A stretch of DNA of 15,639 bases, taken from an uncultured Peptostreptococcaceae bacterium (GTDB lineage Bacteria; Bacillota; Clostridia; Tissierellales; Peptoniphilaceae). The notes beneath the pieces were generated by a model that searched no databases, was not told the DNA's origin, and saw nothing but the letters and a program-made list of their open reading frames with translations. The stretch spans positions 1-15,639 of the forward strand of contig CAMYOU010000025.1 of NCBI GenBank assembly GCA_947283485.1, read 5' to 3'. Shown here piece after piece: positions 6,267 through 12,107 of the stretch (position 1 is its first letter; each line of letters opens with the position of its first letter). Position numbers and translations under genes: made by a program.

Positions 6267-8443
6267 GCTAAGAGTTTTAACTGCGGGATGTCCTTACGCA
6301 TGCGCTTGATCCCGCCGTTTTCAAAGGACACCGTCAAGATGTCGCCCTTGATCTCGACCACGGTGCCTTCGCCGAATTTTGCGTGATCGACCTTGTCTCC
6401 CGGTTCCACTTTGCCGATGTCTTTGCGCTCCAAGGGTTTTTCGCGCTTGGTGATCTCTCCGCGAAATGCCACGCTTTCAAGGAGTTTCTCCTGATCCTTG
6501 CGTCCATAGGTGTTTCTCTGAATGGACTCTTCTCGGACTTCTTGTTCTTTCTCCACAGTATCCTCCATCTCTTCTATAAATCTCGACGGCAGATGACTTT
6601 CATAATTGCCGTACTGCCTTCTCATCACCGCCGCGGACAAATAAAGCCTTCTCTTGGCGCGGGTCGCCGCGACATACATGAGCCTGCGCTCCTCCTCGAG
6701 CCCGCCTTCGTTCACACTCATCCTGGACGGAAAAATCCCTTCCTCCAGTCCCGCGACAAAAACCGTGTCGAATTCGAGCCCTTTGGCACTGTGTACGGTG
6801 AGGAGATTGACGCCCCCCTCTTCACTCTTATCCTGATCGCTTAAGAGCATGACCGAAGCGAGATAGTCCTCAAGGCTTGCCCCCTCGTTTTCTTCTTCAA
6901 AACTCGCAACGGACGAGAGATACGCGTCAATGTTCTCCACGCGCGTCTTGTCCTCGATCGACGCCGATTCGAAGAGCATCGAACGATAACCGGATGCATC
7001 GTAGACCTCCATAACCAGTTCGACCAGGCGATGTCCCTCCTCGTACGCACGCAAGCGTTCAATCATCTCATAGAACGCGCGGAATTTTTTTGCTACGCCG
7101 CTTGAAAGCGCACTCTCTTCGATCGATTCGACGGCACGGAAGAGACTCGTGCCTTTCGCACGGGCAAGTTCCGCCAGACCCTCGATCGATTTGTCTCCGA
7201 TTCCGCGCTTCGGCGTATTGACGATTCGCAAAAAGGCGATGTCGTCATCGGGATTCGCGATGAGTTTGAGATAGGCGATAAAATCCTTGACCTCTTTGCG
7301 ATCGTAGAATTTGAGCCCGCCGACGACCCGATATTCGATGCCGCGGTGCATGAGACGATCCTCAAACACGCGCGACTGTGCATTGGTTCTGTAGAGAATC
7401 GCGATTTCTTCGAGCGGCACGGTGCGTGCGCGACTCACGATTTCGCCAACCACGCGATCCGCCTCGTCGTCATCCGTCTCCACATGGAAGAAACGCACGG
7501 GATCGCCGTCTTCGAGGACGGGACGCAGGATCTTGTCCACGCGCTCGGTGTTGTTCTTGATGACCATATTCGCCGCACGGAGAATATTCCCCGTCGAGCG
7601 GTAGTTCTCTTCGAGTTTGACCACGCGCGCATCGGGATAATCGCGGTTGAAATCGAGGATGTTCGAGATGTCCGCGCCGCGAAACGCATAGATTGACTGA
7701 TCCGCATCGCCCACCACCGTGAGATAACTCTCGTCGTCCACGATGGCGCGTAAGAAACGGTACTGGACATGGTTCGTGTCCTGATACTCGTCGACAAAGA
7801 TACAGCGAAAACGCGCACGGAGTCGTTCGCGCACTTCCTCGTCCTCTTCGGCGAGTTTCACCGTAAAGAGGAGCATATCATCAAAATCCAGCGCATTGTT
7901 GTTCTGTTTCCGCGCTTCGTAGAGCGGATAGATCTCCGCCACCTGTTTTTCAAATTCCGTAAAATGGATCTTCTCTCGATATTCTTCGGGCGAAATGCCT
8001 TGATTCTTCAGTTTCCCGATCACCGACAAAATTCCCGAGAGGGAAACTTTCTTCGCGTCCAAGCCAAGCGTTTTGAGAATTTCGCGCAAAAGCGTCTTCT
8101 GATCGGCTCGATCGTAGATCGTGTAATTGGATCCGTAGCCGAGTCTCTTGATGTATTTCCGTAGAATCCGTCCACATACCGCGTGGAACGTACCCACTTC
8201 CATGCGCCGTAAGGCGTCAAGACCGACCAGCGGCGTCAGACGCTCCTCGAGTTCTCTCGCCGCTTTGTTTGTAAAGGTGATGGCGAGAAGATTCTCCGGC
8301 GGCACAATGCCGTCCTTGATAAATCGCGCGATGCGTAGCGTGAGGACATGGGTCTTTCCGCTCCCCGCTCCGGCGACGATGAGAACTTTGTTCTCATTCG
8401 CAAGCACGGCCTCCTTTTGTCTTTGGCTGAGTTTGTTATCCAT
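6263..8443 (-). CDS. pcrA: PcrA/UvrD-type superfamily 1A DNA helicase
   Basis: This 726-residue 3'-5' helicase is the Gram-positive counterpart of UvrD, acting in repair, plasmid replication and removal of RecA or RNA polymerase from DNA. Visible motifs include a Q-motif (LSQRQKEAV), Walker A AGAGSGKT (residues 24-31), motif Ia AITFTNKAA, Walker B VDEYQDT (217-223), motif III GDADQSIYAFRGA, motif IV EENYRST, motif V TVHSAKGLEFD and motif VI YVAATRAKRRL. A C-terminal Tudor-like domain (from about 680, with GDKVDHAKFGEG) is the part known to contact RNA polymerase in PcrA. Length is normal. TAGGAG precedes the ATG by 5 nt. It is the first gene of the seven-gene run; no convincing -35/-10 pair is visible in the 40 nt between it and the terminator upstream. 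Confidence 0.97.
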   Translation of the reverse strand: MDNKLSQRQKEAVLANENKVLIVAGAGSGKTHVLTLRIARFIKDGIVPPENLLAITFTNKAARELEERLTPLVGLDALRRMEVGTFHAVCGRILRKYIKRLGYGSNYTIYDRADQKTLLREILKTLGLDAKKVSLSGILSVIGKLKNQGISPEEYREKIHFTEFEKQVAEIYPLYEARKQNNNALDFDDMLLFTVKLAEEDEEVRERLRARFRCIFVDEYQDTNHVQYRFLRAIVDDESYLTVVGDADQSIYAFRGADISNILDFNRDYPDARVVKLEENYRSTGNILRAANMVIKNNTERVDKILRPVLEDGDPVRFFHVETDDDEADRVVGEIVSRARTVPLEEIAILYRTNAQSRVFEDRLMHRGIEYRVVGGLKFYDRKEVKDFIAYLKLIANPDDDIAFLRIVNTPKRGIGDKSIEGLAELARAKGTSLFRAVESIEESALSSGVAKKFRAFYEMIERLRAYEEGHRLVELVMEVYDASGYRSMLFESASIEDKTRVENIDAYLSSVASFEEENEGASLEDYLASVMLLSDQDKSEEGGVNLLTVHSAKGLEFDTVFVAGLEEGIFPSRMSVNEGGLEEERRLMYVAATRAKRRLYLSAAVMRRQYGNYESHLPSRFIEEMEDTVEKEQEVREESIQRNTYGRKDQEKLLESVAFRGEITKREKPLERKDIGKVEPGDKVDHAKFGEGTVVEIKGDILTVSFENGGIKRMRKDIPQLKLLA

Positions 8444-8455
8444 GATGACTCCTAT

Positions 8456-8486
8456 TCTCTATCCATATACAATCTCTATCCATATA
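8456..8486. repeat. 14-bp direct repeat in the pcrA leader
   Basis: The 14-mer TCTCTATCCATATA (plus strand) occurs exactly at 8456-8469 and 8473-8486, so the two copies start 17 bp apart with a 3-bp spacer. On the pcrA strand it reads TATATGGATAGAGA. Together the copies fill almost all of the space between the preceding terminator and the pcrA ribosome site. They could be a duplicated promoter element, a protein-binding site or a slippage product; the sequence does not decide. Confidence 0.8.
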
Positions 8487-8506
8487 AAAAAGGCCGATTC
8501 CGGCCC
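8485..8506 (-). terminator. Rho-independent terminator after the metallo-hydrolase gene
   Basis: On the minus strand GGCCG and CGGCC form a perfect 5-bp GC stem around a GAAT loop (8492-8505), followed by six T residues. It starts 7 nt after the stop codon of the metallo-hydrolase gene. The stem is short but GC-only. Its T run merges with the first copy, on the minus strand, of the pcrA leader repeat. Confidence 0.8.
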
Positions 8507-8512
8507 GATCGA

Positions 8513-9220
8513 TCACTCTACGCTGACCGTCTCCACCTCGTCGGCGATCCATACCCCTTCGAGGTCACAAAAATCTTCGCGTGTCACGCCTCCGTAGATC
8601 GGAAGATGGGTGACGAGCGTTTTTTTCGGCGCACTCGCTTCGATGAGAAGTCGCGCCTCATCGACTCTAAGATGCCCCTCCATTTTGGGAAGAGAGCGCG
8701 GCAAAGAGCACTCCGTGATGAGAAGATCCGCTCCGTCCGCAAAGGCAATGAGATCGTCCGTAAGACCCGCGTCCGCCGTGTAGACGATCGACTTCCCGTT
8801 TTTTTCCACGCGCACGGCATACGTCGGGATCGGATGCACAGTGCGTAGGGTCGTCAGTTCGAATCCGCCCGCACGAAAAGCGGGTGTGATCTCCACCGTG
8901 CGACTGACGCCGTCTTTTTCGAGAAGTCCGCGCCGCTCGTCGTCCGGACAATAGACCGTGACCTCCCCCGACGTTTCCTCGAACGCATTGGTGATGAGAC
9001 GGTGATGGATAAAGGTGAGATAATCCGCATAGTGGTCGGCATGAAAATGTGAAATATAGACATGCCGGAAGTCCATGAGGGAACGTTTCTGTAACATGCT
9101 TAGGACGCCCGATCCCATGTCGAGGAGGATGCGATCCTCGCCGTCCTCGATCATGTACCCGCTCGCCGCGCCCGGATAGAGGAACGAACCGCCATAATAA
9201 CCCAAAATATGTACGCGCAT
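8513..9220 (-). CDS. Metallo-beta-lactamase-fold hydrolase, RNase Z-like (YhfI type)
   Basis: The 235-residue protein has the beta-lactamase-fold metal-binding signature SHFHADH (H58, H60, D62, H63). Further likely ligands lie in the TVHPIPTYAV segment, in TADAG, in EGHL and in the C-terminal THLP. The N-terminus (GYYGGSFLYPGAASGYMIE, then LLDMGSGVL) resembles the RNase Z/arylsulfatase-like subgroup that includes Bacillus YhfI, whose substrate I do not know. The RNase Z exosite arm is not evident, so a tRNA 3'-processing role should not be assumed despite the neighbouring tRNA gene. The start is supported by TAGGAG 6 nt upstream. The ribosome site follows directly on the terminator of tRNA-Glu, so the gene appears to lack a private promoter. 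Confidence 0.88.
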   Translation of the reverse strand: MRVHILGYYGGSFLYPGAASGYMIEDGEDRILLDMGSGVLSMLQKRSLMDFRHVYISHFHADHYADYLTFIHHRLITNAFEETSGEVTVYCPDDERRGLLEKDGVSRTVEITPAFRAGGFELTTLRTVHPIPTYAVRVEKNGKSIVYTADAGLTDDLIAFADGADLLITECSLPRSLPKMEGHLRVDEARLLIEASAPKKTLVTHLPIYGGVTREDFCDLEGVWIADEVETVSVE

Positions 9221-9226
9221 CTTTTT

Positions 9227-9232
9227 CTCCTA
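9227..9232 (-). promoter_or_regulatory. Ribosome binding site of the metallo-hydrolase gene, adjoining a terminator
   Basis: TAGGAG on the minus strand lies 6 nt before the ATG at 9220 and one base after the T run (9234-9240) of the tRNA-Glu terminator. It fixes the start codon and shows that no promoter fits between terminator and gene. Confidence 0.8.
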
Positions 9233-9233
9233 T

Positions 9234-9257
9234 AAAAAAAGCCACACAAGAGGTGGC
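9234..9257 (-). terminator. Rho-independent terminator of tRNA-Glu
   Basis: On the minus strand GCCAC and GTGGC form a perfect 5-bp stem with a 7-nt loop (9241-9257), followed by seven T residues. The stem begins one base after the encoded CCA end of the tRNA. The next gene's ribosome site begins directly after the T run. Confidence 0.85.
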
Positions 9258-9258
9258 G

Positions 9259-9333
9259 TGGTAGCCCCAACGAGGTTCGAACTCGTGATTCCGCCTTGAG
9301 AGGGCGACGTCTTAACCACTTGACCATGGGGCC
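9259..9333 (-). tRNA. tRNA-Glu (anticodon CUC)
   Basis: The minus strand gives a full cloverleaf. The 7-bp acceptor stem is GGCCCCA with TGGGGCT (first pair G-U). The D arm has TGGTCAAGTGGTTAAGAC, the anticodon loop is CTCTCAA with anticodon CUC (reads GAG), and the T arm contains AGTTCGAACC. CCA is encoded. The sequence is typical of bacterial tRNA-Glu apart from the C at the wobble position; the usual gene has UUC and presumably lies elsewhere in the genome. Confidence 0.96.
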
Positions 9334-9352
9334 GAAAATAAAGTACTACCGT

Positions 9353-9381
9353 ATTATATCATCAGGGATTGGAACATGCAA
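9353..9381 (-). promoter_or_regulatory. Sigma-A promoter of tRNA-Glu
   Basis: On the minus strand a perfect -10 box TATAAT (9353-9358) follows a -35 box TTGCAT (9376-9381) with 17 bp between. The predicted start near 9346 leaves a leader of about 13 nt. The hexamers are identical to those of the brnQ promoter. Confidence 0.8.
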
Positions 9382-9429
9382 GAACCTTTCAAAAATAATT
9401 CCTTGTGTGCGACGACCGCACGCTACTCC

Positions 9430-9477
9430 GCGATTTTCCGTTCTCAAGGATCTTGCACAAGCGATTTTTCCGTTCTC
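9430..9477. repeat. Pair of near-identical 16/17-nt direct repeats
   Basis: GCGATTTTCCGTTCTC (9430-9445) recurs as GCGATTTTTCCGTTCTC (9461-9477), differing only by one extra T, with start-to-start spacing of 31 bp. The pair lies in the gene-free interval upstream of the tRNA-Glu promoter. Confidence 0.75.
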
Positions 9478-9629
9478 CGGCTCGATTCTCCTCGCGTTTT
9501 CTCAGGATGTCTCCGAAGATATGGATATTTTTTGTATAAATGATCGATTGTATTTCAGAAAAAACGATTCTTTCACCCATAGACGAGATTTCTTATTTCA
9601 TATTCTCGAACTGCACGTCGTTTTTTCTT

Positions 9630-9652
9630 AAAAAATCCCTCACGCTTGGGAT
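9630..9652 (-). terminator. Possible Rho-independent terminator with no assigned gene
   Basis: On the minus strand ATCCC and GGGAT form a 5-bp stem around an 8-nt loop (9635-9652), followed by TTTTTT. It is weaker than the other terminators in the window. No coding or RNA gene is assigned upstream of it, other than tRNA-Lys, which already has its own terminator 134 bp earlier. Confidence 0.4.
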
Positions 9653-9785
9653 GGCTCGAATCATTTGAGAACGGATGATCCGTGCTTGCCGCCGGCGTTA
9701 AAGACAGGTGTTCAGTCTCGGATCCCCCGCGTTCGAAGCAGTGCTCGCGCACGCATCCCTGCCGTTTCCCCAAGGCAAAAAGCGA

Positions 9786-9820
9786 TAAAAAAACGGCTTC
9801 GATTCTCGGAATCAAGCCGT
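9786..9820 (-). terminator. Rho-independent terminator of tRNA-Lys
   Basis: On the minus strand ACGGCTT pairs with AAGCCGT (7 bp). After a single bulged G, GATTC pairs with GAATC (5 bp) around a 3-nt loop, and a run of seven T follows (9787-9793). The stem begins two bases after the CCA end of the tRNA. Confidence 0.9.
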
Positions 9821-9822
9821 CA

Positions 9823-9898
9823 TGGTGCGCCTTCAGGGACTCGAACCCTGGACCCACTGATTAAGAGTCAGTTGCTCTACCAACTGAGCTAAAGGCGC
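9823..9898 (-). tRNA. tRNA-Lys (anticodon CUU)
   Basis: The minus strand gives a 76-nt cloverleaf. The acceptor stem is GCGCCTT with AAGGCGC. The D arm has TAGCTCAGTTGGTAGAGC, the anticodon loop is CTCTTAA with anticodon CUU (reads AAG), and the T arm contains GGTTCGAGTCC. Discriminator A is followed by an encoded CCA. The gene has its own promoter (9919-9947) and terminator, so it is a stand-alone unit. Confidence 0.97.
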
Positions 9899-9910
9899 TC
9901 ACTCAAGTGA
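9899..9910 (-). repeat. Inverted repeat in the tRNA-Lys leader
   Basis: TCACT and AGTGA on either side of two bases form a possible 5-bp hairpin that directly adjoins the 5' end of the tRNA and takes up nearly all of the predicted 14-nt leader. A role in RNase P processing is inference only. Confidence 0.4.
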
Positions 9911-9918
9911 ACGTGAAT

Positions 9919-9947
9919 AGTATATAGTTGTTTCTTTCAATTGTCAA
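9919..9947 (-). promoter_or_regulatory. Sigma-A promoter of tRNA-Lys
   Basis: On the minus strand a consensus -35 box TTGACA (9942-9947) and a -10 box TATACT (9919-9924) are separated by exactly 17 bp. This is the strongest promoter match in the window, as expected for a stable RNA gene. It faces away from the brnQ promoter. Confidence 0.9.
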
Positions 9948-10003
9948 CTCTTTTTTTCCATCTTTTTCGCACGAGAGCATTGAAAGAAAATTTATGTTTT
10001 TCT

Positions 10004-10032
10004 TTGCATTTCTTTCCGAATCGCAGTATAAT
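10004..10032 (+). promoter_or_regulatory. Sigma-A promoter of brnQ
   Basis: The -35 box TTGCAT (10004-10009) and a perfect -10 box TATAAT (10027-10032) have a 17-bp spacer. Start of transcription near 10039 gives a leader of about 22 nt that holds the ribosome site GGAGG (10050-10054). No attenuator or riboswitch fits into such a leader. Confidence 0.85.
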
Positions 10033-10060
10033 CTAAAAAATAACTTTTTGGAGGAAACTC

Positions 10061-11362
10061 ATGAAAATTGGCAAAAAGCAATTCGTTTACGCCGCCTTGA
10101 TGTTGTTTTCGATGTTCTTCGGCGCCGGAAACCTCATCTTCCCCCCGTTTAGCGGCAATCTGGCAGGCAGTCGTTTTTTCTTCGCACTCATCGGGATTTT
10201 GCTGACTGCGGTTTGCTTTCCGGTCATGGGCGTGGCGGCAGTCGCACGCACGGGCGGCCTCGAGAATCTCGGCAACCGCGTTCATCCGATCTTTTCCAAG
10301 CTTTTCAGTCTTATTATTTTTCTTACGATCGGACCGATGATCGGCATTCCGCGCACGGCGACGGTGCCTTTTGCGCTTGCCTTTCAACCGTATATCGGAG
10401 ACTTCAATCCCGATCTCGCACTGTTCCTCTTTACCCTTGCTTTCTTCGGCACTGCGCTCTGGCTCTCTCTCAATCCAACGAAACAGGTTGAACGCATGGG
10501 AAAAATCTTGACGCCAACCCTCATCACGCTCATTGTTATCATGTTCATCGCAGTGATCGCAGGAGCGAAATCGACGGCTTCTGCGACGGGTCGATATGCC
10601 GATCACGCAATTCTTTCGGGCTTCGTCGACGGATATCAGACGCTCGACGTCACGGCAGCACTCGTCTTCGGCATCGTCATCATCGAACTTATGCAGAGTT
10701 ACGGCATCACCGACACGGAAGTCGCCATCCGCGCTACGTGTCGCACAGGCATCCTTGCCGGCATCTTCCTCGGTTCGATTTACTTCATGCTCAGTTTCAT
10801 CGGCTCCGTTTCGAGCGGCATTTCGCAAACTTATCCCAACGGCGCGGAGATCCTCCGCGTGATGACGGATCAACAGTTCGGCTGGTTCGGCGCGGTCCTC
10901 TTGGCCCTTATTTTCTTGCTTGCCTGCACCACCACTTGTGTCGGGCTGATCACATGCTGCTCACAATACTTCCATCGCATGATGCCGAAGATCTCGTATC
11001 GCAAGTTCGCCGTCATCATTGCTCTATTCAGTCTTTTCCTCGCGAATCGCGGATTGGATAAGATTCTCGCGTTTTCTCTTCCGGTGCTTACGATTCTCTA
11101 TCCCTTGTGCCTCGTGCTCATCGTCCTCGCGTTCCTCGATCCGATTATCCACTCGAGTAAGATCGTCTATCGCATCGTCACACTCGTGACGCTTCTCCTC
11201 TCCATCTGCGATGCACTGGGCGGTAAGGGCGTTCACGATGCACTGTCGTTCCTGCCCTTGTCCGAGTCCGGACTCGGTTGGGTCTTGCCGAGCTTCATCG
11301 CACTCGTCATCGGCTGGATCCTTTCAAAAGCTTTCGAGAAAAAAGAGGAATCCGTCGCTTAG
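10061..11362 (+). CDS. brnQ: BrnQ/LIV-II branched-chain amino acid carrier
   Basis: This 433-residue inner-membrane protein belongs to the LIVCS family, cation-coupled symporters that take up leucine, isoleucine and valine. The N-terminus (FVYAALMLFSMFFGAGNLIFPP) is the family hallmark, followed by IGPMIGIPRTATVPF in the third to fourth membrane segments. About twelve hydrophobic segments span the whole length and the size is typical. The ATG follows GGAGG by 6 nt, behind a clear promoter. The gene is a single transcription unit ended by a shared bidirectional terminator. It lies next to a peptidase gene (pepF) but is not in an operon with it. Which of the three amino acids is preferred cannot be told from sequence. 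Confidence 0.95.
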   Translation: MKIGKKQFVYAALMLFSMFFGAGNLIFPPFSGNLAGSRFFFALIGILLTAVCFPVMGVAAVARTGGLENLGNRVHPIFSKLFSLIIFLTIGPMIGIPRTATVPFALAFQPYIGDFNPDLALFLFTLAFFGTALWLSLNPTKQVERMGKILTPTLITLIVIMFIAVIAGAKSTASATGRYADHAILSGFVDGYQTLDVTAALVFGIVIIELMQSYGITDTEVAIRATCRTGILAGIFLGSIYFMLSFIGSVSSGISQTYPNGAEILRVMTDQQFGWFGAVLLALIFLLACTTTCVGLITCCSQYFHRMMPKISYRKFAVIIALFSLFLANRGLDKILAFSLPVLTILYPLCLVLIVLAFLDPIIHSSKIVYRIVTLVTLLLSICDALGGKGVHDALSFLPLSESGLGWVLPSFIALVIGWILSKAFEKKEESVA

Positions 11363-11389
11363 ATTTTTGCAAAACGGAAGTTCCCACAG

Positions 11390-11422
11390 AAAAACCCTCC
11401 CCGAGTACGAGGAGGGTTTTTT
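11390..11422. terminator. Bidirectional terminator between brnQ and hpf
   Basis: AAAACCCTCC (11391-11400) pairs with GGAGGGTTTT (11411-11420) around a 10-nt loop. T runs follow on both strands, six in the brnQ direction and five in the hpf direction. The two genes converge here, their stop codons lying 28 and 13 bp from the structure. Confidence 0.93.
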
Positions 11423-11434
11423 GGTGCCCTGATT

Positions 11435-11977
11435 TTATAAAATTTCCGGTTCGATAAGACCGTAATTGCCGTCTTGTCTCTTGTAGACGATGGCGACTTG
11501 ATCCATATCGTCCTGCTCGATGAACACGAAGAAATCATGCCCCAAGAGCTCCATCTGTAAGATCGCTTCTTCCGGATCCATGGGGCGAAGCGGAAATCTC
11601 TTGACCTTGACGATCGAAGATTTCTCCTCTTCTTCCGCCTTGATCTCCGGGATATTTTCAAAACGGATCGAACGACCGCGAGACGCGTAGCGTTTTTGCA
11701 TTTTGCCTTTGTGCTTACGAATCTGTGCTTCGAGTCCGTCCACTGCGCGGTCGATGGAAGAGTACATGTCGTCCGAAGACTGTTCCGTTCTTATATAAGC
11801 ACCCTCCGGGAGTTTGATCGTAACCTCCACGACACGAGCGTTTTTCTCAAGGCTGAAAATAACATTGCCTTTGACCTCTTCGTCAAAATACTTGTCGAGT
11901 CTGCCGAGCTTCTTCTCGGCGACATCGCGGAGCGCGTCCGTGACTGTGATGTTCTTGCCGTTGTATTGAAGTTTCAT
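11435..11977 (-). CDS. hpf: Long-form ribosome hibernation promoting factor
   Basis: The 180-residue protein has the two-domain layout of long HPF. Residues 1-97 form the S30AE domain (beta-alpha-beta-beta-beta-alpha), which binds the decoding and tRNA sites of the 30S subunit. A charged linker follows (98-118), then the C-terminal dimerisation domain (119-180, with RPMDPEEAILQMELLGHDFFVF), through which two 70S ribosomes are joined as inactive 100S dimers. Length matches other Bacillota long HPFs. TAGGAGG lies 7 nt before the ATG. A sigma-H-like promoter candidate lies about 50 nt upstream (12026-12052), which fits the stationary-phase expression known for this family. Transcription ends at the bidirectional terminator shared with brnQ. 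Confidence 0.96.
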   Translation of the reverse strand: MKLQYNGKNITVTDALRDVAEKKLGRLDKYFDEEVKGNVIFSLEKNARVVEVTIKLPEGAYIRTEQSSDDMYSSIDRAVDGLEAQIRKHKGKMQKRYASRGRSIRFENIPEIKAEEEEKSSIVKVKRFPLRPMDPEEAILQMELLGHDFFVFIEQDDMDQVAIVYKRQDGNYGLIEPEIL

Positions 11978-12025
11978 AGCATAACCTCCTATTGGAACTA
12001 TCTTTTATATACCCAATTTCAAAAA

Positions 12026-12052
12026 ATTCTATCACGGCTGAAACTTTCCTTT
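12026..12052 (-). promoter_or_regulatory. Candidate sigma-H-like promoter of hpf
   Basis: On the minus strand AAAGGAAAG (12044-12052) and ATAGAATTT (from 12032 downwards) fit the Bacillus sigma-H consensus RnAGGAwWW - 11/12 bp - RnnGAAT, with one mismatch and an 11-bp spacer. No good sigma-A pair is seen; a TATATAAAA string closer to the gene lacks a -35 box. In Bacillus subtilis the orthologous gene (yvyD) is known to use sigma-H and sigma-B. Whether this organism has a sigma-H homologue cannot be seen here. Confidence 0.5.
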
Positions 12053-12059
12053 TTCAACT

Positions 12060-12088
12060 TTGCACCGCATTCCTTTTTCCCCTATAAT
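12060..12088 (+). promoter_or_regulatory. Sigma-A promoter of pepF
   Basis: The -35 box TTGCAC (12060-12065) and a perfect -10 box TATAAT (12083-12088) have a 17-bp spacer. The predicted start near 12095 leaves a leader of only about 13 nt, which begins with the ribosome site AAGGAGG itself. Confidence 0.85.
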
Positions 12089-12107
12089 GTGGAAAGGAGG
12101 TAATCAA

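Larger units (their letters stand above)
9382..9785. other. Intergenic interval with no supported gene
   Basis: About 400 bp separate the tRNA-Glu promoter from the tRNA-Lys terminator. Reading frames here either run into a tRNA gene or have no ribosome site, low complexity and no recognisable domain. The interval holds a pair of near-identical 16/17-nt repeats (9430-9477), an AT-rich middle (about 9515-9635), a terminator-like hairpin on the minus strand (9630-9652) and a GC-rich segment with several short inverted repeats (about 9660-9780). I do not recognise a known RNA family in it. A small RNA or a decayed gene are both possible. Confidence 0.6.

Noticed and set aside
8513..9333. A functional pair of tRNA-Glu and an RNase Z that matures it
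   Set aside because: The tRNAs here encode CCA, which blocks RNase Z, and the protein belongs to an RNase Z-like side group without a visible exosite.
9659..9785. SRP RNA, 6S RNA or another known RNA gene
   Set aside because: I looked for the conserved SRP loop and other hallmark motifs on both strands and found none.
9573..9892. Open frames on both strands that cover tRNA-Lys (for example 9573-9857 minus and 9665-9892 plus)
   Set aside because: They translate the tRNA gene and its terminator, a known source of false proteins. None has a ribosome site or domain.
9979..9993. CodY-like box upstream of brnQ
   Set aside because: brnQ is a common CodY target, but the match to AATTTTCNGAAAATT is only about 10 of 14 positions with one half-site poor, and it lies upstream of the -35 box. 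The evidence is too weak.
9992..10873. A 293-residue open frame on the minus strand across brnQ
   Set aside because: It is a shadow of brnQ. It has very high Asp, Glu and Arg content, no domain and no ribosome site, and it crosses the brnQ promoter region.
12001..12018. Sigma-A -10 box (TATATAAAA) for hpf
   Set aside because: No -35 box at 16-18 bp is present upstream; the TTGAAA string is only about 6 bp away. The sigma-H-like pair fits better.
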